Assembly (NCBI GenBank): GCA_002411545.1
Contig: DHTG01000041.1
Span: forward strand, 1 to 8,754
Origin: Bacteroidales bacterium UBA5266
GTDB taxonomy: Bacteria > Bacteroidota > Bacteroidia > Bacteroidales > WCHB1-69
Direction: 5' to 3'
Length of the DNA: 8,754 bases
A model generated the notes under the pieces. That model had not been told where the DNA came from. It searched no databases and saw only the letters and a list, made by a program, of their open reading frames with translations. A program made the position numbers and the translations under genes. Each line of letters opens with the position of its first letter. The first letter of the stretch is position 1. This document shows positions 1-6,126 of this stretch, piece by piece.

Positions 1-1427
1 TTGATTTATCGGCCTATACACAAGAATCTTGTTTAAGCTTGATATTCGAAGCCAGCAGCTTTGGTGGAGGCAATCAAAACATCGACCGCATCCGTATTGC
101 TTCCAAACCCGATGTGGCCATCAGCTTAATAGCTCCCAAAGAAGAAGATTTGGTGGCTTGCAAAACATCGAATCAACGTTTGAAAGTGGTGGTCTCGAAT
201 ATGACAACGCAATATGTGGACTTCGATCAAGATACGACTCAAATTGTGTTGAATGTAAGCGGAGCAGATGTGGTTACTTATACCTATCCTCTTAGTGGTC
301 AATTGGCCGGTTTGTCAAGCGATACGCTTGAAATCACCCAAACCTTCGATATGTCGAACAACGGAACCTATGATTTAATTGCTTACATCGAAGCCATTGA
401 TAGCAACTTCGTAAACGATACTTCCAAAGCAACGATACAGATAAACAATGATTTGTCTATCGACAAAGTTGTAGGTGTAGATGCTGTGAATTGCAAAAAA
501 ATAGGGGATAGTGTGTATGTAAGCTTTACGGTCTATAACTTAGGTAATTTAGTGGTGGATGAAATACCTTTGAGTCTACAAATCAATGGGGTCAATGTTA
601 TTGTAGATACGGTGTATACTAGCTTAATGCCTGGCGATTCCCTCCTATATGACTTTACCGAAGCATATGTTGTGCCGGTAGTAACCTACATCCAACCCTA
701 CTATTTTGTAAAAGTACAAACACAACTTGCATGCGATGCCGCAAATGCCAATAATATCCGTGAAATAATGGCGTGTGTAGATCTGCCCGAAATTGTCGAT
801 TTGCAAATTCAAACGGTCAATAAACCTTTGGAAACAGTATGCGATACCGGTTTACGTACCGTCTATGTCTCGGTTACTTTGGCCAACGAAGGCACGAGCG
901 ACATCAGCAGCGCGGTGCTACATGTAGAAATCGACAGTGCGGGTACTCCTTGGGCTTCCTTCTCCGAAACAACGGATGCCATTCCTTCGGAAGGCACCAC
1001 AACCCATATCTTCAGTCAAGGATATATCGTGCCTAATTTCACCGGCAATTACATTGTCAGAGTATATGTAGACTCCTTACCGGCCGATGAAAATCTTACT
1101 AACGACTCGCTTGAAATCCTGGCCTGTGCCATCTTGGACGACGTAAGCATCGATGCCTTTGGTCAAGTGAGCTGGACGATGGAACAAAACATTCCGAACC
1201 CGGCAAGAACCAACACCCGCATCCCTTACGCAATTCCTCAAGAAGGAGCTATTCTCTTCAAAGTGATGAGTATAAATGGTCAAGTTCTGTATACAAAAGA
1301 AATAGATGCAATGGCTGGAAGCCATAGTATGGAATTTGATATCACTACCTTGTCGAATGGTATTTACTACTATAGTATGGAATATCAAGGACAACGCATC
1401 GTAAAGAAAATGACGATACAGAAATAA
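1..1427 (+). CDS. T9SS-exported surface protein with tandem CARDB-like repeats, 3' part (5' partial)
   Basis: The reading frame is open from base 3 with no stop upstream, so the gene starts before the window; the TTG at 39 is not a credible start. Visible are three tandem units of about 110-116 residues beginning near nt 111, 450 and 798. Each has a D-[VL]-x-I opening, a cysteine about 14-16 residues later (codons at 159, 492, 840), then alternating beta-strand segments (such as VYVSFTVYNLGN and VYVSVTLANEGT). This is the pattern of CARDB/Ig-like beta-sandwich adhesion domains. From about nt 1170 to the stop lies a type A T9SS sorting domain: MEQNIPNPARTNTRIPY, then VMSINGQVLY, then LSNGIYYYSM and a basic end (IVKKMTIQK). 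In T9SS bacteria this domain is removed during export and the protein is attached to the surface or released. The function is probably adhesive or structural; no catalytic domain is in the visible part. Confidence 0.9.
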   Translation, partial: DLSAYTQESCLSLIFEASSFGGGNQNIDRIRIASKPDVAISLIAPKEEDLVACKTSNQRLKVVVSNMTTQYVDFDQDTTQIVLNVSGADVVTYTYPLSGQLAGLSSDTLEITQTFDMSNNGTYDLIAYIEAIDSNFVNDTSKATIQINNDLSIDKVVGVDAVNCKKIGDSVYVSFTVYNLGNLVVDEIPLSLQINGVNVIVDTVYTSLMPGDSLLYDFTEAYVVPVVTYIQPYYFVKVQTQLACDAANANNIREIMACVDLPEIVDLQIQTVNKPLETVCDTGLRTVYVSVTLANEGTSDISSAVLHVEIDSAGTPWASFSETTDAIPSEGTTTHIFSQGYIVPNFTGNYIVRVYVDSLPADENLTNDSLEILACAILDDVSIDAFGQVSWTMEQNIPNPARTNTRIPYAIPQEGAILFKVMSINGQVLYTKEIDAMAGSHSMEFDITTLSNGIYYYSMEYQGQRIVKKMTIQK

Positions 1428-1455
1428 TAAGTTTTACATATTTTATGTAACTACT

Positions 1456-1487
1456 AAAAGAGGTTGTCGAAAGGCAGCCTCTTTTTT
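1456..1487 (+). terminator. Rho-independent terminator of the T9SS surface-protein gene
   Basis: The arms AAAAGAGGTTGTC (1456-1468) and GGCAGCCTCTTTT (1473-1485) pair over 13 positions with two G-T wobbles around a GAAA tetraloop. The T run continues to 1487. It lies 28 bp after the stop codon, where a terminator is expected. Confidence 0.85.
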
Positions 1488-1539
1488 GCTGCCCACTGAT
1501 TTCTACAGATTATCCATATTATATCTTACAGAATTATTT

Positions 1540-1572
1540 TTATAGTTATAAAAATAAAAGTTATAACTATAA
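1540..1572. repeat. Perfect 12-bp inverted repeat
   Basis: TTATAGTTATAA (1540-1551) and TTATAACTATAA (1561-1572) are exact reverse complements separated by 9 bp. There is no G/C-rich core, so it would be a weak RNA hairpin. A protein-binding palindrome or a chance product of AT-rich sequence are both possible. Confidence 0.55.
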
Positions 1573-1637
1573 CTTTTCCTACAACATTTTGAACATATGT
1601 TTAGCTTATTTTTTTAATCAACACTGTAAAGTAATAA

Positions 1638-1666
1638 AAACAGCAGCATATGCAAAGCTGCTGTTT
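1638..1666 (-). terminator. Hairpin, probable - strand terminator after lnb
   Basis: AAACAGCAGC (1638-1647) and GCTGCTGTTT (1657-1666) form a perfect 10-bp stem with a 9-nt loop. Read on the - strand, the stem runs into TTTTTATTAC, a terminator-like tail. It lies about 200 bp beyond the lnb stop codon, which implies a long 3' untranslated region or a separate short transcript. On the + strand the T tract is only three bases, so it is a poorer terminator in that direction. Confidence 0.55.
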
Positions 1667-1869
1667 CAAAGAGAAACCCGTTAAACATAAATATTCAATA
1701 CATACTACTGGTTCTAGTATTTCATAAATTTGCATTCGTGTGAGATTTATATCTACTAATTTTTTATTTTTCACAAAAGCATATATACTTGAATTTATGC
1801 ACTTTTTGGGATAATATCATCGAGAGAAGTTCTAAAGCATATTTCGCACTGTCAATCCCTTATTATTCA

Positions 1870-3039
1870 CTAAAGTTTTTCATGCGAAAGGGTGGGGAAA
1901 GTCGGTTTTATATATAACAAATGGATTAATCGGATAAAGATTCCTATGCAGATAGGAAAAATGGCCATATTGAAGGATTGAGGTAAAAACCAAAAACCAA
2001 TCAATATGCTTCCACTACAAGCAAGTAGGATATAGAGTATCAGGCGGGGTGTTTTCTTTAAACGAAATAAAACATAGAAAAACAAAGGATTAGCCCATAA
2101 TATATTTAAGTTATATTTGGTTGTATAATGATTGGAAAAAAACCAAAGATATAAGACCAATAAAGAGAGTAGGCTTAAGCCTAAAAACAAGGTAATATCT
2201 AAACCTTTGAAATGTTTTTTTGATTTATATTCCCAAAAAGTACATATCATGATAATCAACAACAGAATACAAGCTATCCATGTAGGCGAAATGCTTTTTG
2301 GAGACATAGCTTGTGTTTGAGGGAGGATAAGCGATTTCGATTCAATAATGTTTTTCCCGTCCACTGTGAGTGTGTCTAATTGATGCATGAGTTCAAAGGG
2401 AAGAAACATATATTGTGTAGTAGATGCGTGGCGATCGCAACGCATTCCGAGTACGATATCAATTCCCAACCTCCACCATGTCATGGAATCAAGGTAAGGA
2501 TATAATAATTTTCGAAAACTGGCATTGGTGTCGGAGACGTTTTCTATAAAAAAAGTTCTATCGATTAAAGCTTTATTGATGATATCTCTGACCCTGGTAG
2601 CACAGTTATCCATAAAAAAATCATAGGCATAGCATCTGTTTTCGGGTCGGTAGTTTTCCATTAACAAATCAAATAGCTGTTGTTTTTCGGCGGGCTTTAA
2701 TCGCAACACTTGTTCATAGACAAATCTTCCTTCGTAGTAATAAGCAGCTAAAAAACTTTCGAAAGAAGTAATGGAAAGCATATAGGGCAATCGTCCTTGC
2801 GAAAATTTAAGGTAGAAGTTAGGGGTATTGAAATCGAAGGTACCGTAGTTAAATACTCTGTCTATTTGATTCAAGGAGTCGCAAACCCGAATGGCCGTAT
2901 GACCGAAAGTGGCGTAAAGTTCCTTTCCTTGACCACAGGTCAATACACTGACAAAAGTATGTTCAGATAATGTTTCAGCCGATGATTTAATGGTGATTAG
3001 TGCAATGAATACAGTTGTTAATATTTTGAATCTTAACAT
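1870..3039 (-). CDS. lnb: Lipoprotein N-acyltransferase Lnb (DUF4105 family)
   Basis: This 389-residue inner-membrane protein has an N-terminal signal/anchor (residues 1-21). A periplasmic DUF4105 domain follows at about 28-200, and the C-terminal part has about five membrane spans (near 252-268, 282-301, 313-326, 332-350, 357-376). Family hallmarks are CGQGKELYATFGHTAIRV (His47), FNYGTFDF (63-70), PNFYLKFSQGRLPYMLS and YDFFMDNCATRVRDII (Cys146). His47 and Cys146 are the expected catalytic pair of a cysteine acyltransferase fold. From memory of published work, this family (Lnb in Bacteroides) supplies the third acyl chain of mature lipoproteins in organisms without canonical Lnt. The length and two-part layout fit a complete gene. 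The ATG at 3039 is preceded by an AT-rich leader and a TACTTTTG element. It is divergent from a lipoprotein gene, a plausible substrate. The family assignment is firm; the enzymatic role rests on that homology. Confidence 0.85.
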   Translation of the reverse strand: MLRFKILTTVFIALITIKSSAETLSEHTFVSVLTCGQGKELYATFGHTAIRVCDSLNQIDRVFNYGTFDFNTPNFYLKFSQGRLPYMLSITSFESFLAAYYYEGRFVYEQVLRLKPAEKQQLFDLLMENYRPENRCYAYDFFMDNCATRVRDIINKALIDRTFFIENVSDTNASFRKLLYPYLDSMTWWRLGIDIVLGMRCDRHASTTQYMFLPFELMHQLDTLTVDGKNIIESKSLILPQTQAMSPKSISPTWIACILLLIIMICTFWEYKSKKHFKGLDITLFLGLSLLSLLVLYLWFFSNHYTTKYNLNILWANPLFFYVLFRLKKTPRLILYILLACSGSILIGFWFLPQSFNMAIFPICIGIFIRLIHLLYIKPTFPTLSHEKL

Positions 3040-3067
3040 ATTTTATTCTTAAGAGTGAAAATTTCCG

Positions 3068-3075
3068 CAAAAGTA
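3068..3075 (-). promoter_or_regulatory. Probable lnb promoter, -7 element TACTTTTG
   Basis: The + strand reads CAAAAGTA, giving TACTTTTG on the - strand, an exact match to the Bacteroidota TAnnTTTG consensus. It would place the transcript start about 20-25 nt before the lnb ATG. No TTG is seen at the usual -33 distance, so the call rests on the -7 element and its position. Confidence 0.5.
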
Positions 3076-3284
3076 CTAAAAATTACTGTCCCTGTATAAT
3101 ATCTATCTATAAATATCGTTTAATAAATGGTAACGAAAATCATATATTTGAATTAGGTCACATTAAAAAATCTTTTTTATTTCCTAAAAAAATGCAAAAA
3201 AAAAGAGGTATTTTTTAAAAAAAAGGCCTAAGGTTTTATAAGTATCAGAATATAAGGAATATAAATTTTTAAAAAATATAATAA

Positions 3285-3310
3285 TTGTTTCAGACAAATA
3301 GATACTTTTG
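3285..3310 (+). promoter_or_regulatory. Probable promoter of the small lipoprotein gene
   Basis: TACTTTTG at 3303-3310 matches the TAnnTTTG -7 element. A TTG at 3285-3287 could act as the -33 element, but the 15-bp spacing is shorter than usual. The transcript would start near 3316, leaving a leader of about 43 nt that is rich in A and has no Shine-Dalgarno sequence, typical of strongly translated Bacteroidota genes. Confidence 0.55.
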
Positions 3311-3358
3311 TAAACGAGAATAAATTTAATATTCATTAAACATAAAAACAACAAGAAA

Positions 3359-3697
3359 ATGAAAAAATTAATTGGATTATTAGCCATTTCCGGAATGGTA
3401 TTTTTGTCGTGTGGTCCTAGTGCAGCAGAAAAAGCAGCTGAAGAACAAAGAATTCAAGATTCAATAGCTCAAGCCCAAGCTGATTCAATAGCAGCCGCTG
3501 AAGCAGAAGCTGCAGCAGCCGAAGCTCAAAGAATTCAAGATTCGATAGCTCAAGCCGAAGCCCAAGCATTGGCAGCCGCTGAAGCAGAAGCCGCTCAAAA
3601 AACATCAAAACCTGCTGTAAAGAAAAAAGCTGAACCTGCTCCTGCTCCGGTAGAAGAAAAAGCATCTAAACTAAAAGGTGTTAAAAAGGTTAGTTAA
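3359..3697 (+). CDS. Small Ala/Glu/Gln-rich lipoprotein with tandem helical repeats
   Basis: The 112-residue product starts with a lipoprotein signal peptide (MKKLIGLLAISGMVFLSCG); the lipobox cysteine is residue 18. The mature part begins with two 27-residue units (27-53 and 54-80), both containing QRIQDSIAQA and AAAEAEAA. They should form a continuous alpha-helix or coiled coil. A Pro/Ala/Lys tail (KPAVKKKAEPAPAPVEEK) follows, ending in the basic LKGVKKVS. I recognise no named family. The size, helical rod and basic C-terminus recall Lpp-type or peptidoglycan-contacting lipoproteins, but that is analogy only. It is monocistronic, with its own promoter and terminator, and divergent from the lipoprotein acyltransferase gene lnb. 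Export and lipidation are well supported; the function is unknown. Confidence 0.85.
   Translation: MKKLIGLLAISGMVFLSCGPSAAEKAAEEQRIQDSIAQAQADSIAAAEAEAAAAEAQRIQDSIAQAEAQALAAAEAEAAQKTSKPAVKKKAEPAPAPVEEKASKLKGVKKVS
3437..3598 (+). repeat. 81-bp tandem duplication inside the lipoprotein gene
   Basis: Copies lie at 3437-3517 and 3518-3598, exactly 27 codons each. By direct comparison about 66 of 81 bases are the same. The longest shared blocks are CAAAGAATTCAAGATTC and GCAGCCGCTGAAGCAGAAGC. Several differences are at third codon positions, so the duplication is not recent and the reading frame has been kept. Confidence 0.8.
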
Positions 3698-3718
3698 TTA
3701 TACATGCACTGAAGTATT

Positions 3719-3750
3719 AAACGAGATTACGTTGGGTAATCTCGTTTTTT
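3719..3750 (+). terminator. Rho-independent terminator after the lipoprotein gene
   Basis: AACGAGATTAC and GTAATCTCGTT form a perfect 11-bp stem around a GTTGG loop, followed by a T run to 3750. It begins about 22 bp after the stop codon and separates the lipoprotein gene from dtd. Confidence 0.9.
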
Positions 3751-3801
3751 ATTTGTAGCATTTCAGAAATTGTAATAAATTGCATCGAATGTTATTTAAA
3801 T

Positions 3802-4254
3802 ATGAAAGCAGTCATTCAACGTGTTCGTAAAGCAGAGGTATGTATTGACGCTTGTTGTCATGCGTGTATTGATAATGGTTTATTGATTTTACTGGGAATT
3901 GAAGTTGGCGATGATCAACAAGATATTGAGTGGTTGACTACTAAAATAGCAAATTTGCGCATTTTTAATGACGACAAAGGGATTATGAACTTAAACGTGC
4001 AAGAGGTGAAAGGACAGTGTTTGGTCGTCAGTCAATTTACCTTACATGCATCGACAAAAAAAGGGAATAGACCTTCGTATATCAAAGCGGCTTCTCCACA
4101 AATAGCTATACCTTTCTATAATCAATTTGTGGAAGTATTGGAAAATAAAATCAAAACGAAAGTATATACCGGAATATTCGGAGCCGATATGCAAGTGAAC
4201 TTGATAAATGATGGACCGGTAACCATAATCATAGATAGCAAAAATAAAATATAA
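3802..4254 (+). CDS. dtd: D-aminoacyl-tRNA deacylase
   Basis: The enzyme hydrolyses D-aminoacyl-tRNA (and mischarged glycyl-tRNA-Ala) in the cytoplasm and so keeps D-amino acids out of proteins. The 150-residue product is the usual DTD length. It has the N-terminal MKAVIQRV strand, the catalytic SQFTLHASTKKGNRPSY motif (77-93), TGIFGADM (123-130) and the NDGPVTIIID motif (136-145) with the Gly138-Pro139 pair that gives the family its chiral selectivity. An unusual feature is four cysteines at 14, 18, 19 and 22 (VCIDACCHAC), in the hairpin where relatives usually have a VDGE-like turn. It follows the lipoprotein terminator, so it needs its own promoter; none with an exact TAnnTTTG was seen. 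The next gene starts 6 bp after its stop, so the two are very likely co-transcribed. Confidence 0.95.
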   Translation: MKAVIQRVRKAEVCIDACCHACIDNGLLILLGIEVGDDQQDIEWLTTKIANLRIFNDDKGIMNLNVQEVKGQCLVVSQFTLHASTKKGNRPSYIKAASPQIAIPFYNQFVEVLENKIKTKVYTGIFGADMQVNLINDGPVTIIIDSKNKI

Positions 4255-4260
4255 TAAAAG

Positions 4261-6069
4261 ATGAATATAACAGAAAAAATATTAGCTAAACATGCCGGGA
4301 AAGAGCATCTTAAACCGGGGGATATCGTCAATGTGTTTATTGATTGCAGAGTTGCACGAGATTTTGGAGGTGCAAATGTAATTGAACATTTGCAAAATAA
4401 TAATTTAAAGATAGAAGATACCGAACGTACTTTTTTTACTTTCGACTGTAATCCGGGGGGATCGGATCAGAAATATGCTGCCAATCAACACATGTGTCGA
4501 TCTTTTGCCCGTAAACATGGCATTAAAGTGTTTGATGTTAATTGTGGCATTGGGACTCATATCGCCATAGATACCGGATTGGCATATCCCGGCAGCACCT
4601 TTCTTTCGACCGATTCGCATGCCAATATCATGGGAGCTATTGGCGCTTTCGGACAAGGAATGGGCGACAGAGACATTGCTGCCGCCTGGGCCAACGGCAA
4701 AGTGTGGTTTAAAGTTCCCGAAAGTGTTAAACTGAATTTTATCGGTAAATTGCCGGAGCATATCAGTGCAAAGGATTTCGTATTAAATTTATTACATCTT
4801 TTTGGCGCCAATCAATTATTAGCAAAGTCGGTCGAATTGTATGGCGATTGCATCGATACTTTTTCACTCGATCAACGCATTACCATTGCTTCTATGGCTA
4901 CGGAAATGGGAGCCATCCTTTTGATGTTTCCACCATCGCAAGCCGTATTGGATGAATTGAAAGCTAAAACCGGAAATGCTTATTCTCCGGTATATGCCGA
5001 CCCAGACACTACCTATGCCGAAGAACATACCATAGATGTAAGTAATTTTGAAGTAAGGATATCGCTGCCGGGGCATCCACATCATACCGTCGCTTTGAAA
5101 GATTTACCGTCGACCTTTATAGATTCAGCTTTTATCGGTAGCTGTACCAACGGACGTTTGGAAGATTTACGTCTCGTGGCCGAGGTTCTGAAAGGAAAGA
5201 AAATAGCCGATAATGTAGTATTGAAAATTGTCCCTTCGACCGATACCATTTGGAAACAAGCTTTGAACGAAGGATTAATACGTATCTTTAAAGATGCGGG
5301 AGCATTGGTTTCCAATGCTGGATGTGCCGGATGTGCTGCCGGTCAAATCGGTCAGAACGGACCGGATGAAATCACCGTCTCGACGGGGAACCGAAATTTT
5401 TCGGGTAAACAAGGCAAAGGAATGGTCTATTTGGCTTCGCCGCTTGTAGTAGCCGCTTCAGCAATAGCCGGATATATTACGGCTCCTCATATCAAACTAC
5501 ATACACCTAAAAAATTGAGTTGTGTGACTCCAAGTTCGGAATCCTCTCATCCCGTGCAACAAACATTATCGCATAAACCTACCCAAGTGCAAGGTCGTGT
5601 ATGGATTATTAATCAAGATGATATCGACACAGATATGATTTTCCATAATCGTTACCTGACCATTACTAAATTGGAAGAAATGGCTCCCTGTACGTTTGAT
5701 AATCTAAAAGGCTATGAAAATTTTGCCAAAGAAGCTCAAGCAGGGGATATTGTCATGACGGGAAAGAATTTCGGAGCCGGTAGTTCCCGCCAACAAGCGG
5801 TTGATTGTTTTACGGCTTTGGGGATTTCTTGTATATTAGCTCAATCGTATGGAGCTATCTATGAACGAAATGCTATCAATGCAGCAATGCCTATTTTAGT
5901 ATATACTCCCGAACAAATTGCTCCTTTGCTTTTGAGTAATAAAGATATTATTTCCGTTGACTTCCTAACAGGGGGAATTAAAAATATCACTAAAAACACC
6001 TCTTCTTATATTCGACCTTTTTTTGATGTGCAAAACGATATCTATCAAAAAGGCGGATTGTTGGGATAA
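4261..6069 (+). CDS. Fused LeuC-LeuD-type aconitase-superfamily hydro-lyase
   Basis: The 602-residue protein joins a large-subunit domain (about 1-412) and a swivelling small-subunit domain (about 444-602) through a polar linker. Such enzymes isomerise hydroxy-acids by dehydration and rehydration on a [4Fe-4S] cluster. The three cluster cysteines are present: SCTNGR (Cys295) and NAGCAGCAAG (Cys355, Cys358). Also present are the TEKILAKHAG start, STDSHAN (His120), GKVWFKVPES, and in the small domain DIDTDMIFHNRYL (454-466) and GKNFGAGSSRQQA (catalytic Ser508/Ser509, Arg510). Two departures stand out. The usual D-H near residue 62 is FDCNPGG (Cys63), and the usual GIxHQ is GIGTHI (Thr99, with His100 displaced by one). 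The substrate cannot be fixed: 3-isopropylmalate, homoaconitate, aconitate or methylmalate-type acids are all possible. No leuA or leuB is nearby. It is probably co-transcribed with dtd. Superfamily is firm, substrate open. Confidence 0.85.
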   Translation: MNITEKILAKHAGKEHLKPGDIVNVFIDCRVARDFGGANVIEHLQNNNLKIEDTERTFFTFDCNPGGSDQKYAANQHMCRSFARKHGIKVFDVNCGIGTHIAIDTGLAYPGSTFLSTDSHANIMGAIGAFGQGMGDRDIAAAWANGKVWFKVPESVKLNFIGKLPEHISAKDFVLNLLHLFGANQLLAKSVELYGDCIDTFSLDQRITIASMATEMGAILLMFPPSQAVLDELKAKTGNAYSPVYADPDTTYAEEHTIDVSNFEVRISLPGHPHHTVALKDLPSTFIDSAFIGSCTNGRLEDLRLVAEVLKGKKIADNVVLKIVPSTDTIWKQALNEGLIRIFKDAGALVSNAGCAGCAAGQIGQNGPDEITVSTGNRNFSGKQGKGMVYLASPLVVAASAIAGYITAPHIKLHTPKKLSCVTPSSESSHPVQQTLSHKPTQVQGRVWIINQDDIDTDMIFHNRYLTITKLEEMAPCTFDNLKGYENFAKEAQAGDIVMTGKNFGAGSSRQQAVDCFTALGISCILAQSYGAIYERNAINAAMPILVYTPEQIAPLLLSNKDIISVDFLTGGIKNITKNTSSYIRPFFDVQNDIYQKGGLLG

Positions 6070-6090
6070 ATGCCGAAAAAGAAGGGTAAA

Positions 6091-6112
6091 AGGCCCGACG
6101 TTTCGTCAGCCT
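6091..6112 (-). terminator. Possible terminator between the convergent hydro-lyase and M16 peptidase genes
   Basis: AGGC and GCCT enclose GACG-TTT-CGTC with a small asymmetric internal loop. On the - strand the structure runs into TTTTACCCTTCTTTTT, a fair T-rich tail, which would end the pyrE operon. On the + strand there is no adjacent T run, the nearest being at 6131-6136. The gap is only 57 bp, so it may serve both genes. Confidence 0.4.
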
Positions 6113-6126
6113 AACGGATTATGGTC

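Larger units (their letters stand above)
1428..1869. other. AT-rich intergenic region between convergent genes
   Basis: This 442-bp gap separates the + strand surface-protein gene from the - strand lnb gene. It holds the terminator at 1456-1487, a 12-bp perfect inverted repeat at 1540-1572 and a strong hairpin at 1638-1666. I found no open frame with coding character and no tRNA-like structure. For the remaining 200 bp (1667-1869) I see only AT-rich sequence, which is probably the 3' untranslated region of lnb. Confidence 0.6.
3040..3358. promoter_or_regulatory. Divergent control region between lnb and the small lipoprotein gene
   Basis: This 319-bp region drives transcription both ways. It contains TACTTTTG elements at 3068-3075 (-) and 3303-3310 (+). 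Between them is a stretch rich in A and T tracts: A runs at 3165-3170, 3186-3192, 3196-3204 and 3217-3224, and T runs at 3173-3178 and 3211-3216. The A-tract centres are roughly 21, 11 and 20 bp apart, near multiples of one helical turn, as in intrinsically bent DNA. I see no credible gene inside. Confidence 0.5.

Noticed and set aside
1725..1732. TAAATTTG, a match to the TAnnTTTG promoter element on the + strand
   Set aside because: No + strand gene follows, no TTG lies at a suitable distance, and such a match is likely by chance in AT-rich DNA.
1842..1889. 7-bp inverted repeat TTTCGCA / TGCGAAA around the lnb stop codon
   Set aside because: The arms are short, the spacer is more than 30 bases and there is no T run, so it does not look like a terminator.
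3184..3387. Open frame on the - strand, 67 residues, hydrophobic
   Set aside because: It lies in AT-rich promoter DNA, is mostly Phe, Leu, Ile and Lys as low-complexity A/T sequence would give, and overlaps the lipoprotein start.
3417..3665. Leu-rich - strand open frame opposite the lipoprotein gene
   Set aside because: It is the antisense reading of the Ala/Glu/Gln repeat and has no independent coding signs.
4405..5315. Several - strand open frames inside the hydro-lyase gene
   Set aside because: The + strand frame there encodes a continuous recognisable enzyme; the opposite frames show no domain or start context.
4261..6069. Assignment as 3-isopropylmalate dehydratase of a leucine operon
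   Set aside because: No leuA, leuB or other branched-chain gene is adjacent, and active-site positions differ, so only the superfamily is named.
6070..6114. 14-codon frame (MPKKKGKRPDVSSA) directly after the hydro-lyase stop
   Set aside because: It is too short to judge, overlaps the putative terminator hairpin and has no leader. It is probably chance in-frame sequence.
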